Shown here: positions 1-8,903 of the stretch, piece after piece
How the letters are laid out: each line of letters starts with the position of its first letter
Numbering within the stretch: the first letter of the stretch is position 1
Source: Planktothrix agardhii NIES-204
Lineage (GTDB): Bacteria; Cyanobacteriota; Cyanobacteriia; Cyanobacteriales; Microcoleaceae
Direction: 5' to 3'
Length of the DNA: 64,000 nucleotides
NCBI GenBank assembly: GCA_003609755.1
Contig: AP017991.1
Location: forward strand, 682,001-746,000
Translations under genes and position numbers: made by a program
The notes under the pieces: generated by a model
Database searches by the model: none
What the model was told of the DNA's origin: nothing
What the model saw: only the letters and a program-made list of their open reading frames with translations

Positions 1-2
1 TC

Positions 3-131
3 TTAATTAAAGGACTGCATAAAATGTCAGAAAAACAAGTCAAAAAAGAAATGGCTGCCGTGGGTTTAAACTGGAAAGAAACTCAAGATTTTTTACCCCA
101 ACAACATTTTTTAGTCTTTGAAAAACCTTGA
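3..131 (+). CDS. C-terminal end of a methyltransferase-like protein (partial)
   Basis: An open frame enters from the left edge and stops with TGA at 129-131, giving about 42 visible residues that end FLVFEKP. The pattern (an EMAAVGLNW-type segment, then a DFLPQQHF stretch and a short hydrophobic strand) resembles the last helix and strand of class I SAM-dependent methyltransferases. That assignment rests on family resemblance only, because the SAM-binding motifs lie outside the window. About 110 bases separate it from gltX. The in-frame ATG at 24 is unlikely to be the real start because the frame is open to the edge. Confidence 0.5.
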   Translation, partial: LIKGLHKMSEKQVKKEMAAVGLNWKETQDFLPQQHFLVFEKP

Positions 132-243
132 CTATTAACCTGCTTTAGAGAAAAATTCCTGCCGAGAGGGAACTTAATAATGGTAAGATGACGATATCTG
201 TGCGTTTTCACGATCTATGTTAAATTAAAAATTGATATAAGTT

Positions 244-1692
244 ATGACTGTTAGAGTTCGTCTTGCCCCAAGTCCTACCGGAAGTTTACATATAGGAACT
301 GCCAGAACTGCTGTATTTAACTGGTTATTTGCCCGCAATCAAGGGGGGACTTTTCTCCTGCGGGTTGAAGATACCGACTTAGAACGCTCTCGCCCTGAAT
401 ATACGGAAAATATCCTCACGGGGTTAACTTGGTTAGGTCTAACCTGGGATGAAGGGCCATTTTATCAATCTGAGCGTTTAGACCTGTATCGTCAAGCCAT
501 TCAAACGCTGATGGAGAAGGGTTTAGTCTATCGTTGCTATTGTACCCCAGAAGAACTAGATGCCATGCGAGAAGGGCAGAAGGCTAGAAATGAAGCCCCT
601 CGCTATGATAACCGCCATCGTCACCTTACCCCCGAACAGCAAGCCGCCTTTGAAGCCGAAGGTCGTCAAGCGGTGATTCGCTTCAGAATAGACGATAATC
701 GAGAAATTAGTTGGACTGATTTAGTCCGGGGAAAAGTCACTTGGAAGGGCGGTGATTTGGGCGGCGATATGGTGATTGCGCGGGCTTCTAGTGGGGGTGA
801 AATTGGGCAACCTCTGTATAATTTTGTGGTGGTTGTTGATGATATTGATATGAAAATTACCCAGGTGATTCGAGGGGAAGATCATATTTCTAATACGCCT
901 AAACAAATTCTTTTATATGAAGCATTAAATGCCAATATTCCCCAATTCGGTCATACTCCTTTAATTCTGAATGCTGAGGGTCGTAAATTATCCAAACGGG
1001 ATGGTGTGACCTCGATTTCTGATTTTAGAAATATGGGATATATTCCAGAAGCCTTAACCAATTATATGACGTTATTGGGTTGGACTCCTCCCGATGCTAC
1101 TGAAGAATTATTTACCTTAGAAACCGCAGCCAAACACTTTAGTTTTGACCGGGTTAATAAAGCCGGGGCAAAATTTGACTGGGATAAATTAAATTGGATT
1201 AATAGCCAATATCTTCATAAAATGCCGATACCGGAATTAACTCAGTTATTAATTCCCTATTGGCAAGAAGCTGGTTATCAATTTGATACAAATACGGATC
1301 GAGCTTGGTTAGAACAGCTTACGGCTTTAATTGGCCCTAGTTTAACAACTCTTAAAGATGCGGTGGAAATGAGCCGATTATTTTTCACCGAAAGCGTTGA
1401 GTTAGACGAAGAAGCAACCACTCAATTGCAACAGGAAAATGCGGTCGCAATTGTGCAGGCAATTCAGGATAAAATAACCCAACAACGAGATCAACCCTTA
1501 ACATCGGATGCTGCTAAAGCAATAATTAATAGTGCGATGAAAGAAACCAACGTCAAAAAAGGGTTAGTAATGCGATCGCTCAGAGCAGCTTTGATGGGAA
1601 CCATGCACGGCCCTGATTTAATTGAATCTTGGTTATTGTTCCATCAAAAAGGGATTGATTTAATTCGTTTTCAAACTGTTTTACCGGATTAA
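244..1692 (+). CDS. gltX: Glutamyl-tRNA synthetase
   Basis: Class I aminoacyl-tRNA synthetase that charges glutamate onto tRNA(Glu). The charged tRNA also feeds tetrapyrrole synthesis in cyanobacteria. Visible are the HIGH-class signature ([14 protein letters not shown] at residues 16-19) and the KMSKS-class signature as KLSKR (residues 248-252) followed by DGVTS. The length of 482 aa is normal for a bacterial GluRS, and the C-terminal anticodon-binding part is present. No CAAD membrane domain is fused to it, but a separate CAAD protein starts 20 bases downstream on the same strand, so the two are probably co-transcribed. A HIP1 site lies inside the gene near 1573. Whether it is discriminating or non-discriminating cannot be told by eye. 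Confidence 0.96.
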   Translation: MTVRVRLAPSPTGSLHIGTARTAVFNWLFARNQGGTFLLRVEDTDLERSRPEYTENILTGLTWLGLTWDEGPFYQSERLDLYRQAIQTLMEKGLVYRCYCTPEELDAMREGQKARNEAPRYDNRHRHLTPEQQAAFEAEGRQAVIRFRIDDNREISWTDLVRGKVTWKGGDLGGDMVIARASSGGEIGQPLYNFVVVVDDIDMKITQVIRGEDHISNTPKQILLYEALNANIPQFGHTPLILNAEGRKLSKRDGVTSISDFRNMGYIPEALTNYMTLLGWTPPDATEELFTLETAAKHFSFDRVNKAGAKFDWDKLNWINSQYLHKMPIPELTQLLIPYWQEAGYQFDTNTDRAWLEQLTALIGPSLTTLKDAVEMSRLFFTESVELDEEATTQLQQENAVAIVQAIQDKITQQRDQPLTSDAAKAIINSAMKETNVKKGLVMRSLRAALMGTMHGPDLIESWLLFHQKGIDLIRFQTVLPD

Positions 1693-1712
1693 TATTTAAC
1701 GAGGCAGATATT

Positions 1713-2804
1713 ATGTCAAATTCTCCCAGATCTCGCAAATCATCCGATGCAAAAGGCAATTCTTCCCAATCTAAAAAACCTAAGTCTACAGTTGATCCAA
1801 TTCCTACATCAGAATCTGAGGAAAAAACGGGAGTTGATACTTCCCCATCCCTATCTTCAGAACCGCCTTTGGTTGTAGAAGAACCAGTAGCTGAGAAATT
1901 GCCCATAGAAGAACCTATTATCCTGGAAGAACCTGTTGTGAAAACGCCGGAACCCGAACCTGTGGCAATTGTGGAAACTCCCGTAGTTGAGGAAACGCCC
2001 GAACCCGAACCTGTGGCAATTGTGGAAACTCCCGTAGTTGAGGAAACGCCCGAACCCGAACCTGTGGCAATTGTGGAAACTCCCGTAGTTGAGGAAACGC
2101 CCGAACCCGAACCTGTGGCAATTGTGGAAACTCCCGTAGTTGAGGAAACGCCCGAACCCGAACCTGTGGCAATTGTGGAAACTCCCGTAGTTGAGGAAAC
2201 GCCCGAACCCGAACCTGTGGCAATTGTGGAAACTCCCGTAGTTGAGGAAGAACCCACGCCGGAACCGATTGTGGAACAAACTATAGCAGAAGAACCTCCT
2301 CTTGTAGAGGAAAAACCTGCCGTTGTCGTCGAAGAACCCACACCGGAACCTTTAGTTGAAGATCAACCGAAATGGGTTAATACTTTAGCAACGGAAATTT
2401 TATTCAATGCTGAACCGACCAGTGCTAGTAAAGTTGAAGTGGTGATTGATTCTCCCACAACTTTCTCCTATGATTCTGTTAACCAATCTGTACAACCTAT
2501 GAAAGAAGAAATTATCGCATTTTTATCCGAACTTCCCGAAAATTTAGGAAGTTTCTTTAAAGATTACAAACGTCCTTTAACCACGGTCGGTTTAATTGTT
2601 GCCTTCTTGATCACCTTCAAGATTTTAGTGGGATTAGTAGAAATTATTAATGAAATTCCTCTAATTAAACCCACTTTTGAAACCGTTGGTTTAGGATATT
2701 CAGCTTGGTTTATTTATCGTTATCTCCTCAAAGCAGATAATCGTAAAGAAATCAGTGCAGATTTTAATACCCTCAAAGAAGAAATCCTGGGTAAAAAATC
2801 ATAA
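1713..2804 (+). CDS. CAAD-domain membrane protein with PEV-rich repeats
   Basis: A 363-aa protein in three parts. Residues 1-75 are polar (Ser/Lys, then acidic). Residues about 78-179 are six near-identical 17-residue repeats rich in Pro, Glu and Val. From about residue 285 to the end there is a CAAD-like domain with two hydrophobic helices (about 290-310 and 322-342) and a charged tail. CAAD domains are found appended to some cyanobacterial aminoacyl-tRNA synthetases, where they anchor the enzyme to thylakoid membranes. They also occur in stand-alone CURT1/CurT proteins that shape thylakoids. Its position 20 bases after gltX suggests a detached membrane anchor for GluRS. A CurT-like role is the alternative. 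The repeat region is probably an extended, acidic, cytoplasmic linker. Confidence 0.8.
   Translation: MSNSPRSRKSSDAKGNSSQSKKPKSTVDPIPTSESEEKTGVDTSPSLSSEPPLVVEEPVAEKLPIEEPIILEEPVVKTPEPEPVAIVETPVVEETPEPEPVAIVETPVVEETPEPEPVAIVETPVVEETPEPEPVAIVETPVVEETPEPEPVAIVETPVVEETPEPEPVAIVETPVVEEEPTPEPIVEQTIAEEPPLVEEKPAVVVEEPTPEPLVEDQPKWVNTLATEILFNAEPTSASKVEVVIDSPTTFSYDSVNQSVQPMKEEIIAFLSELPENLGSFFKDYKRPLTTVGLIVAFLITFKILVGLVEIINEIPLIKPTFETVGLGYSAWFIYRYLLKADNRKEISADFNTLKEEILGKKS
1944..2249 (+). repeat. 51-bp coding minisatellite, six copies
   Basis: Six head-to-tail copies of a 51-base unit (17 codons, T-P-E-P-E-P-V-A-I-V-E-T-P-V-V-E-E) that are nearly base-identical; I see one substitution, in the first copy. 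Because 51 is a multiple of three, gain or loss of units keeps the CAAD gene in frame. The near-identity implies recent expansion or homogenisation. A longer, diverged PEP/EEP pattern continues to about 2360. Confidence 0.95.
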
Positions 2805-2820
2805 TAAAATAGTTCTAACA

Positions 2821-3318
2821 ATGACTAATGCCACTCTCAAAAACTTAGCATTGGGCGTTGTGATGGTGACGGTTGGGTTATTACTGTCTCATTCAGTTGA
2901 AGCTCAACCGTTTAACGGCGCATCGACCCCCATGTTTGAAAATATTACCCTCAGTCCTCAATTCAGCCCTAACCCCCTGCTGATTCGCGGATTAAGTGGA
3001 GGGCCAACTTTAGCCAAGGATATCACCGGACGAGAACAAACCGAAACCGGAACTTGTCAAGGTTATGTGGATCAAAAACCCGATCATACGGTAATTTTAA
3101 CCACTTTTTTTGATTATTTACAACTTCAAGTCCAAAGTAGCGAAGATACAGTTTTAGTGATTCGAGGGCCGGGGGGAAGTTGGTGTAATGATGATGGTAA
3201 GGACATGAATCCTAATATTGAGGGTCAATGGTTATCGGGAAAATATGAAATTTGGGTGGGGTCTTATAAAACTAATGCTTATCACCCCTATGTGATTTCA
3301 ATTACGGATAAAAAATAG
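2821..3318 (+). CDS. Small exported protein, unknown function
   Basis: The ATG at 2821 gives 165 aa beginning with a typical signal peptide (KNLALGVVMVTVGLLL, then SVEAQ), so export to periplasm, lumen or outside is likely. A further upstream in-frame ATG at 2755 lies inside the CAAD gene and would spoil the signal peptide, so it is not used. The mature part has two cysteines (GTCQGYV and SWCNDDG) that could form a disulfide. It also has a GYVD...DHT...YLQLQVQS...DTVLVIRGPGG...GQWLSGKYEIWVGSY pattern. I recognise this as a domain found alone or attached to secreted proteins in cyanobacteria, with no function known to me. It follows the CAAD gene by 16 bases and probably shares its transcript. 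Confidence 0.75.
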   Translation: MTNATLKNLALGVVMVTVGLLLSHSVEAQPFNGASTPMFENITLSPQFSPNPLLIRGLSGGPTLAKDITGREQTETGTCQGYVDQKPDHTVILTTFFDYLQLQVQSSEDTVLVIRGPGGSWCNDDGKDMNPNIEGQWLSGKYEIWVGSYKTNAYHPYVISITDKK

Positions 3319-3369
3319 TTAGAAAAGCAAAAAGGGAACACTGGAGAAAGAAGTATTTTTTTTGGTAAG

Positions 3370-3415
3370 TTCAAGGGAAATGGTGCGTGCACGTTGATAT
3401 CCGCACCCTACAAAA
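3370..3415. repeat. Short GGTGCG...CGCACC inverted repeat
   Basis: Between two convergent genes lies GGTGCGTGCACG, then a few bases, then CCGCACCCTAC. This resembles the widespread cyanobacterial dispersed repeat with GGTGCGTT/AACGCACC arms. It could serve as a weak transcription end for either gene, but there is no clear T-run. Confidence 0.35.
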
Positions 3416-3429
3416 ATATAAGTTTGGGT

Positions 3430-4755
3430 TTAAATATTAACTTCTTCTTCGATTTGTTCTTCTGATTCTTCTCTAAATTTAAAATACCAATAAAGATTAG
3501 CAACTGTTAAATTAGATGATTTTTCTAAATTAGCTATATTTAATGTTTTATAACCAAAATTTTCAGCATTTTCACTCACATAAATTTCTGCTTCTTTCCG
3601 TAAAGTAGAACGCATTAAAAATTTAAGCTGTTGCTTTAAGGAGGAAGAATGGGATTTTTGTTTAATATTTTCATAAAAAATCTGTTCTGGTGGTTTCTCA
3701 ATAACATCTAAACATGATTCTAAATTAGAAACAGAATTTAACTCCCCCTCGTTCAAATCTACGCTTTCTAACAATTTAAAATCAGAGGGAGGTAAACTGT
3801 TGAACCAATTAACTTGATTTTTCCAGAGTTCTAAACCTGCTAGATCATGATTATAAATCCGGGTAATTTCAGGAAAGATAAAATCTAACTCGTCTTGTGT
3901 TTGGCAATGTTCAATCACGTTTAAAGCATCTTGACGAATTTTATTTTGAAAATAGGATAGACGCTCACTTAATGCTTTCGATTCTCCTTGTAAATAATAG
4001 GTTAGCACGATCGCTTGTTCAATAACCCAAGCACATTCATATCGTCTCAGTTGACCTGCGGTTGACGTTTCAGAAAGAATATGGGGACTATTATAAATTG
4101 CCAAAGATTCACTTAAGGTTTGTCGAGCGTTAGATAACTCGATATTTCTAGCATTAATATCTTGAATAGACGTAGCAATTTTTATCAGTTTGGTAGCTTC
4201 TAAAAATCGACTATAAGCCTTAATAAACTCTAAACGGTGTTGATTAAAAGTAATATCTTGAGCAACTTGATCAATCTGTTGAATAACTTCTAATCCTTGA
4301 TTTCTTAACGCTTGTTTGAGATCAATAAATCCGTCTTTAACTTCTAATCTCAGTTGTTTAACATCTTCTCGTAATTTTAAAGTTTGCCATAAATTCACCG
4401 CAGAAAGAGCCGCAGTAACAGCTACACCCACACCAATCACAGCAGTAGTTCCTTGTAAAATACCTAAACTGCTTTGTAAATTATTTAACTGTCCTAAAAC
4501 TCCTTGAAATCCCTGATGATTCTGATACATTTTACCTGCTTTTATCACCATATTTTCCCCTTCCAGAAGGGGGTTAGCAGCGATCAAAGGCGAAAAAGAT
4601 CCATGATCAACTGCTAAACTTTTAGCAATTTCAACAAATTGACCTGTACTCGGATCTCTTAATATGGGTAAAAGTTGACCTGTATTGGTTGTCACTTGGA
4701 TCAGCTTACCCGCAGCCCAAAGAGCTTGATTACCCGCACTAAAGATGTATTCCAT
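3430..4755 (-). CDS. Uncharacterised membrane/coiled-coil protein
   Basis: A 441-aa protein I do not recognise. Residues about 97-122 are a hydrophobic Gly/Ala/Val segment (VIGVGVAVTAALSAV) that could cross or insert into a membrane. It is followed by a long charged helical stretch (about 123-190, LREDVKQLRLEVKDGFIDLKQ) typical of a coiled coil. The rest is predicted helical, ending in a Glu-rich tail (EESEEQIEEEV). It is transcribed away from the TerB-dynamin GTPase gene, with a shared 179-base AT-rich intergenic region, which suggests joint regulation and possibly a joint role at membranes. It has a good Shine-Dalgarno (AAGGAGAAAAGCA) before the ATG at 4755. No enzyme motif is visible. Confidence 0.7.
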   Translation of the reverse strand: MEYIFSAGNQALWAAGKLIQVTTNTGQLLPILRDPSTGQFVEIAKSLAVDHGSFSPLIAANPLLEGENMVIKAGKMYQNHQGFQGVLGQLNNLQSSLGILQGTTAVIGVGVAVTAALSAVNLWQTLKLREDVKQLRLEVKDGFIDLKQALRNQGLEVIQQIDQVAQDITFNQHRLEFIKAYSRFLEATKLIKIATSIQDINARNIELSNARQTLSESLAIYNSPHILSETSTAGQLRRYECAWVIEQAIVLTYYLQGESKALSERLSYFQNKIRQDALNVIEHCQTQDELDFIFPEITRIYNHDLAGLELWKNQVNWFNSLPPSDFKLLESVDLNEGELNSVSNLESCLDVIEKPPEQIFYENIKQKSHSSSLKQQLKFLMRSTLRKEAEIYVSENAENFGYKTLNIANLEKSSNLTVANLYWYFKFREESEEQIEEEVNI

Positions 4756-4934
4756 TGCTTTTCTCCTTTTATTTAGTCAGAGTAAAAAGTTAAGAAAATT
4801 TAACTTCTGTAAACAATTTATTTTTTTTGCAACCTTTGTTACACTTACTTAACTGTAATTTAATTTAGAACAGTTTGCTTTTTTATGATACCATAGAATA
4901 ATTCATAATCTAATAAATTCGATTGAACTGATAT

Positions 4935-7541
4935 ATGGACATCAGCTTAATTAACTCTGAGTCTCTAGCTTTATTATCACGCATGGCAGGGCAAGAACTC
5001 CAAAAAAAAGATGCTACCCCGGCGGTAGTTTTTATGGCATCGTTGCTATGCGTATTGATGGGTGTTATTTACCAGGATGGTAAAATTACGCCTGAAGAAA
5101 GAGAACGTTGGCAAACTAATCTAACTCGCCTGATTCCTCCTAACAGTAATTTAAAAAAATTAGTCCCTATTTTTACAAAATATATTCTTTTTTTTAGAAT
5201 TTATAAAAACTTCAATGACTTATTGTTATTAATGTCTAATCTGTCTGATTCCGAAAAACTGTTATTAATCGGTTTTGGTTATCAAATGTCTGCTTCAGAT
5301 GGTGAGATAGAACCTAGAGAAAAAGATTATTTAGAAAACCTTGCCAATCAAATTAATATTGACTCTCGACATATACAAATTTTTGAATCAGCTTTTACCA
5401 ACCTAGTTATTGAAGATCAAGAAGCTCTTATTGAAGTTCATAGCTTACTTGATCCGGCTCAATTTCAATTATTAGATAATATTTTTGTTATAGCTGCTAA
5501 ACATATTGTTGAATTTTTACCCCAAAAGCCTAGATTAAAACGAGATAAAATCCGGGTTTTACCTAATTATGATAACCTCAAGCAAATTCAGAGTGATCAC
5601 CAAGAATTAGATAATATTTGTTATCAATTTTATCAGATTATTGCTCAAGATGAGCATCAAGTCTGCTGGTCTAAAAATTTAATTGATGATCTTCAAGAAA
5701 TTTCTAAAAAAAATCAATCAAAACGGTTTCGTGTAACGGTGGTTGGAGAATTTAGTCAAGGAAAATCAACCTTTTTAAATGCGTTAGTTGGTGAAGAGAT
5801 TCAGCCTGTACGAGAAATTCCTTGTACTGGGGTCGTGAGTGTTTTACGATATGGAGAGCAAAAACGGGTTATTTGTTGTTATAAAGATGGACGTAAAGAA
5901 GATATTCCTATAGAAAATTATCAAGAAAAAGCGAGTATTTCGGAAGAAGCTGCTATTGGAAATTTAAGTGATGAACTGGCTGATTGTAAAATTGAGAAAA
6001 TTATTTTTGAACATCCTGATTTAGACATTTGTAGCAGTGGAGTTGAAATTATTGATTCTCCTGGTTTGAATGAACATCCTGATCGAGAAGCGATTACTCA
6101 AAAGATTCTTAAAGATACGGATGCAGCTATTTTTATCACCAGTGCTTCCCGGTGTTTGGCTAAATCGGAACGAGATGTGATAGAAGGATTAAAACTTACC
6201 TTAAATGCAGGATTATCTGATCAACCTGCTAATAATCTTTTTATTTTAGTTAATTTTTGGGATTTGGTACAAACTGAGAAGGGACGCAATCAAATTCCTA
6301 AACGAATTGAAGAAAACATTCAAGGTAAAAACCCCATTATTTCAGGAGAAAATCGAATTCACTATATTTCTGCAAAATTAGCCTTAGATGCTATTGTGAA
6401 TAATGAGCATAATGAATACATAGAAACTTTTGATTATTTTATTAATTGTATTCAAGAATTTTTAGTCAATGAGAGAGGTAAAATTGAAGTTACCTCTAAT
6501 GTAAATCGAATTCAAGCATTAAGTGAAATTGCTGATAATGATTTGAAACAGTATGAGAAAATTTTAGAGGGAAAAATCAAAATTTCTGAATCAGCAAAAA
6601 TGGAAATTTTTGAGAAAATTGGAGAGGCTAGTGGACGAGATGTTAGGATTTTAGAACAGGCAAAATATAGTGTAGCTGTTTCCCTAGAATACACCTCTGA
6701 ATCTTGGAATAAATGGGTTGAAAAATTACAAGACCGTATAGCTAAAAAAGTTGATAGATGGACATCGAAACACTCACCTTTTGCAGATAAGGAGAAAGTT
6801 TTACAGGATTACTGCGAACAATTTACTCAATGTCTTTCTGAAGAAATACAAAATTGGATTGATGACTTACAATCAGAAATTTTATCCCAACAGGTAAAAG
6901 AGCTAAATAGTCTAATTCATTCCGAATTAGAAGCGATTAGAATAGATTTACAAAAATTGGGTAATCAACTAGGAACCAATTTAGATGAACAATTTACTAG
7001 CAGCATGGCGAGTAATATTAGAGCTAATAATTTGGGAATTAACTCTTTCAGGGCTGGTAGCAAAAATAATGATGAGGGTGGATTCAATGTGCTTGGTGGT
7101 TTGGGAGCGGGCGGATTAACCGCAGGTGCATTACTTGGCTTTGTAGGCTTAGGATTTATCCCTGTACTGATCGTTGGAGGTCTAGCGGCTGTCATTGGAG
7201 GTTTTTTCTTTGGTGGGCCAGATGAAGATGAGGTTTATAATCAGTGTAAGTGGCAGGTATATGACTTAGGTTTTAAAAAGTTTTTTGAGTCTGAAGAAGA
7301 AACTTTTAATACAATTGTTGAAAATATTGAATTAGTTTATCAAGAACGATATCTTGTAGTTACTGATTTTATTGAGCAAGCGATCGCACTCTATGAAAAT
7401 TTGATTGAGCAACAAGAAGAAGCTCATACTAAGACTTTAGAGGAAAAAGAAAAAACGATTGTTTGGATTAATGAACAACACCAAAAACTCGAAAATATTC
7501 AAAATGAACTAGAGGCTATTGTTACTCAAGTTACCAGTTAA
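4935..7541 (+). CDS. TerB-like domain plus dynamin-family GTPase
   Basis: An 868-aa protein. Residues about 1-195 are helical with acidic motifs (YQDGKITPEERERW and SASDGEIEPREKDYL), as in TerB/tellurite-resistance-like metal-binding helical domains. A dynamin-type GTPase follows: P-loop GEFSQGKS (271-278), switch threonine in PCTGVVS, G3 DSPG (374-377), and G4 as NFWD (440-443). After a helical stalk, residues about 715-766 form a Gly-rich hydrophobic hairpin (GAGGLTAGALLGFVGLGFI), the likely membrane-inserting paddle. A terminal coiled coil (about 800-868) completes a bacterial dynamin-like layout. Such proteins remodel membranes, some in phage defence or vesicle formation. The substrate here is unknown. 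It is divergent from the 441-aa membrane protein. Confidence 0.85.
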   Translation: MDISLINSESLALLSRMAGQELQKKDATPAVVFMASLLCVLMGVIYQDGKITPEERERWQTNLTRLIPPNSNLKKLVPIFTKYILFFRIYKNFNDLLLLMSNLSDSEKLLLIGFGYQMSASDGEIEPREKDYLENLANQINIDSRHIQIFESAFTNLVIEDQEALIEVHSLLDPAQFQLLDNIFVIAAKHIVEFLPQKPRLKRDKIRVLPNYDNLKQIQSDHQELDNICYQFYQIIAQDEHQVCWSKNLIDDLQEISKKNQSKRFRVTVVGEFSQGKSTFLNALVGEEIQPVREIPCTGVVSVLRYGEQKRVICCYKDGRKEDIPIENYQEKASISEEAAIGNLSDELADCKIEKIIFEHPDLDICSSGVEIIDSPGLNEHPDREAITQKILKDTDAAIFITSASRCLAKSERDVIEGLKLTLNAGLSDQPANNLFILVNFWDLVQTEKGRNQIPKRIEENIQGKNPIISGENRIHYISAKLALDAIVNNEHNEYIETFDYFINCIQEFLVNERGKIEVTSNVNRIQALSEIADNDLKQYEKILEGKIKISESAKMEIFEKIGEASGRDVRILEQAKYSVAVSLEYTSESWNKWVEKLQDRIAKKVDRWTSKHSPFADKEKVLQDYCEQFTQCLSEEIQNWIDDLQSEILSQQVKELNSLIHSELEAIRIDLQKLGNQLGTNLDEQFTSSMASNIRANNLGINSFRAGSKNNDEGGFNVLGGLGAGGLTAGALLGFVGLGFIPVLIVGGLAAVIGGFFFGGPDEDEVYNQCKWQVYDLGFKKFFESEEETFNTIVENIELVYQERYLVVTDFIEQAIALYENLIEQQEEAHTKTLEEKEKTIVWINEQHQKLENIQNELEAIVTQVTS

Positions 7542-7653
7542 TTAACTAAGGGAGACAGTGATTATATCCTAATCATTCTGCTTTCCTTTGCTTCTTAACA
7601 AAAAATTAATTAAGTTGATCATTTTTGCTTAAATTTTTATAGAGATTAAACCT

Positions 7654-8058
7654 ATGATGACAGCAGAAAAATATATGCAACTCCTCCAAGATTTTCCTCC
7701 TCGTCCCATTACTTCTGAAGAAGATTTTGCAGCGACTCAAACTGTGATCAACAGATTACTAGATAAACCCGAACTCACCCCAGAAGAAGAAGACTATTTA
7801 GATGTTTTGGGGGCATTAGTTTCTGAATATGAAAATCAACAAGAAGACCTGATTCCTGATATTTATGGTGTGGAGCTTTTAAAAGTTTTAATTGCGGAAC
7901 AAAACCTTAAACAAAAAGACCTTGTTTCTATCTTTAAGACAGAATCTATTGTCTCTGATGTTCTCAATGAAAAACGCCAACTAACTACCCGCCATATTCA
8001 AGAGTTATCAGAGTTTTTTAATTTTTCCCCTGCCGTATTTTTTCCTAATTTAAAATAG
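7654..8058 (+). CDS. HigA-type HTH antitoxin-like protein, apparently orphan
   Basis: A 134-aa acidic protein with a C-terminal XRE-type helix-turn-helix (LKQKDLVSIFKTESIVSDVLNEKR, about residues 88-112) followed by a helix ending FFNFSPAVFFP. This layout matches HigA-like antitoxins, which carry an N-terminal acidic extension (SEEDFAATQ, LTPEEEDYLDVLG). The usual partner, a HigB/RelE-type mRNA interferase of about 100 aa, is not visible immediately upstream or downstream. Upstream is the dynamin gene (112 bases away) and downstream are palindromic repeats. It is either an orphan regulator or the remnant of a module. Confidence 0.75.
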   Translation: MMTAEKYMQLLQDFPPRPITSEEDFAATQTVINRLLDKPELTPEEEDYLDVLGALVSEYENQQEDLIPDIYGVELLKVLIAEQNLKQKDLVSIFKTESIVSDVLNEKRQLTTRHIQELSEFFNFSPAVFFPNLK

Positions 8059-8070
8059 TAATTCGGAATA

Positions 8071-8148
8071 GGCTCAGAAACCGGGTTTCTCATGTTATCT
8101 ATCGGTGACAATCGAAAGTTTTGTTAAGAAACCCGGTTTCTATTTCCC
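8071..8148. repeat. Two dispersed palindromes of the AGAAACC/GGTTTCT family
   Basis: CAGAAACCGGGTTTCT near 8076-8092 and AAGAAACCCGGTTTCT near 8127-8143 are two close copies of one palindrome. Related copies lie at about 8824 (AGAAACTCGGTTTCT), 32844 (AGAAACCCGATTTCT) and, as a terminator-like hairpin, 33937. They look like a short dispersed REP-like repeat, and the pair here could fold as a terminator after the HigA-like gene. Confidence 0.6.
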
Positions 8149-8187
8149 AAAAGGATTTTATCAAAGCCAAATAATCCTCAGCATTCA

Positions 8188-8487
8188 TCATAATGCTTTT
8201 TCTAATTTACCAATTTTGACTAAAATATCTTGTCGCAATTCACACAAACTAAACCATTCAAAAAAATCCATCTCATCCCCTAATATTCCCGCTTCAAATT
8301 GTTGTATAAACTGGTTAGAATCTAGCTTATAGGTTTGCTCAAATTTTTTAATATCCTGATCATAGATCGCTAACTTCTGACGATGACGAGTCAAAATAAT
8401 GTTGAGAAGTTGCCCAATAATTCGATCTAATTCCGTGCGATCGCTACAGTTTTCACTCAGGAGTTCTAACTTTTCTAATGTATTCAT
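8188..8487 (-). CDS. Small protein of unknown function in a TA-like operon
   Basis: The ATG at 8487 gives 99 aa. A GTG or ATG further upstream would overlap the preceding gene, and MNTLEKLELL is the natural start. It is helical, with an N-terminal leucine-rich segment, a central RHRQKLAIYDQDIKKFEQ stretch and a conserved-looking GDEMDFFEW motif near residue 73. I recognise similar short cyanobacterial proteins but know no function. It follows the 66-aa antitoxin-like gene by 32 bases on the same strand, in the position where a toxin would be expected. It has no RelE, PIN or MazF signature. Confidence 0.65.
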   Translation of the reverse strand: MNTLEKLELLSENCSDRTELDRIIGQLLNIILTRHRQKLAIYDQDIKKFEQTYKLDSNQFIQQFEAGILGDEMDFFEWFSLCELRQDILVKIGKLEKAL

Positions 8488-8519
8488 TATTGCCTCTCTT
8501 GCAGGGGTTACACAATATC

Positions 8520-8720
8520 TCACAGGTCGGTACAACGTCCTTCCCGTAGGTGTTGCAGGGCTTGTTTAGCCAGCCCATCGAGCCGACCTGCTGCAACATC
8601 TTCTTCAAATTGCCGATCCCATATTTCTGCATCAAATTCTGCAAACCAAACCCGGAAATCGGCTAGTTCTTCTTTCGTTAATTGACTGACAGCACTTTCA
8701 ATCTCCTGCAAATTACTCAT
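8520..8720 (-). CDS. Antitoxin-like protein (66 aa)
   Basis: A short acidic protein starting MSNLQEIESAVSQLTKEEL and containing FRVWFAEFDAEIWDRQFEEDVAAGRLD. This is the pattern of the small antitoxin partners commonly paired with RelE/ParE-type toxins in cyanobacteria. The C-terminal part (GLAKQALQHLREGR) matches the usual toxin-binding tail. No RelE-like toxin is encoded next to it, and the downstream gene on the same strand is an unrelated 99-aa protein. It may be an orphan antitoxin or part of an atypical pair. Confidence 0.75.
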   Translation of the reverse strand: MSNLQEIESAVSQLTKEELADFRVWFAEFDAEIWDRQFEEDVAAGRLDGLAKQALQHLREGRCTDL

Positions 8721-8903
8721 ACACTTAAAGTAAATTCAGCAATTAGGAATATAGCTAATTATACCACTATTCATCCAATAAGAAATAGATTAAATTTATA
8801 ACGTTGTACCAATACAGATGTTCAGAAACTCGGTTTCTCTTTCCAAAGTTAATGGGTGTTATAATCGAAGTATTCTGATTAATGAGTACCACTCGAAGCA
8901 ACA

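Noticed and set aside
1944-2249. A CRISPR-like array
   Set aside because: Units are contiguous, coding and without spacers; no cas genes are present in the window.
1580-2341. Long minus-strand open frame of 253 codons across the CAAD gene
   Set aside because: It is a by-product of the 51-bp repeat, which lacks stops in several frames; the plus frame encodes a recognisable CAAD domain.
8105-8332. Plus-strand frame of 75 codons after the HigA-like gene
   Set aside because: It begins inside the palindromic repeats and is antisense to the better supported 99-aa gene.
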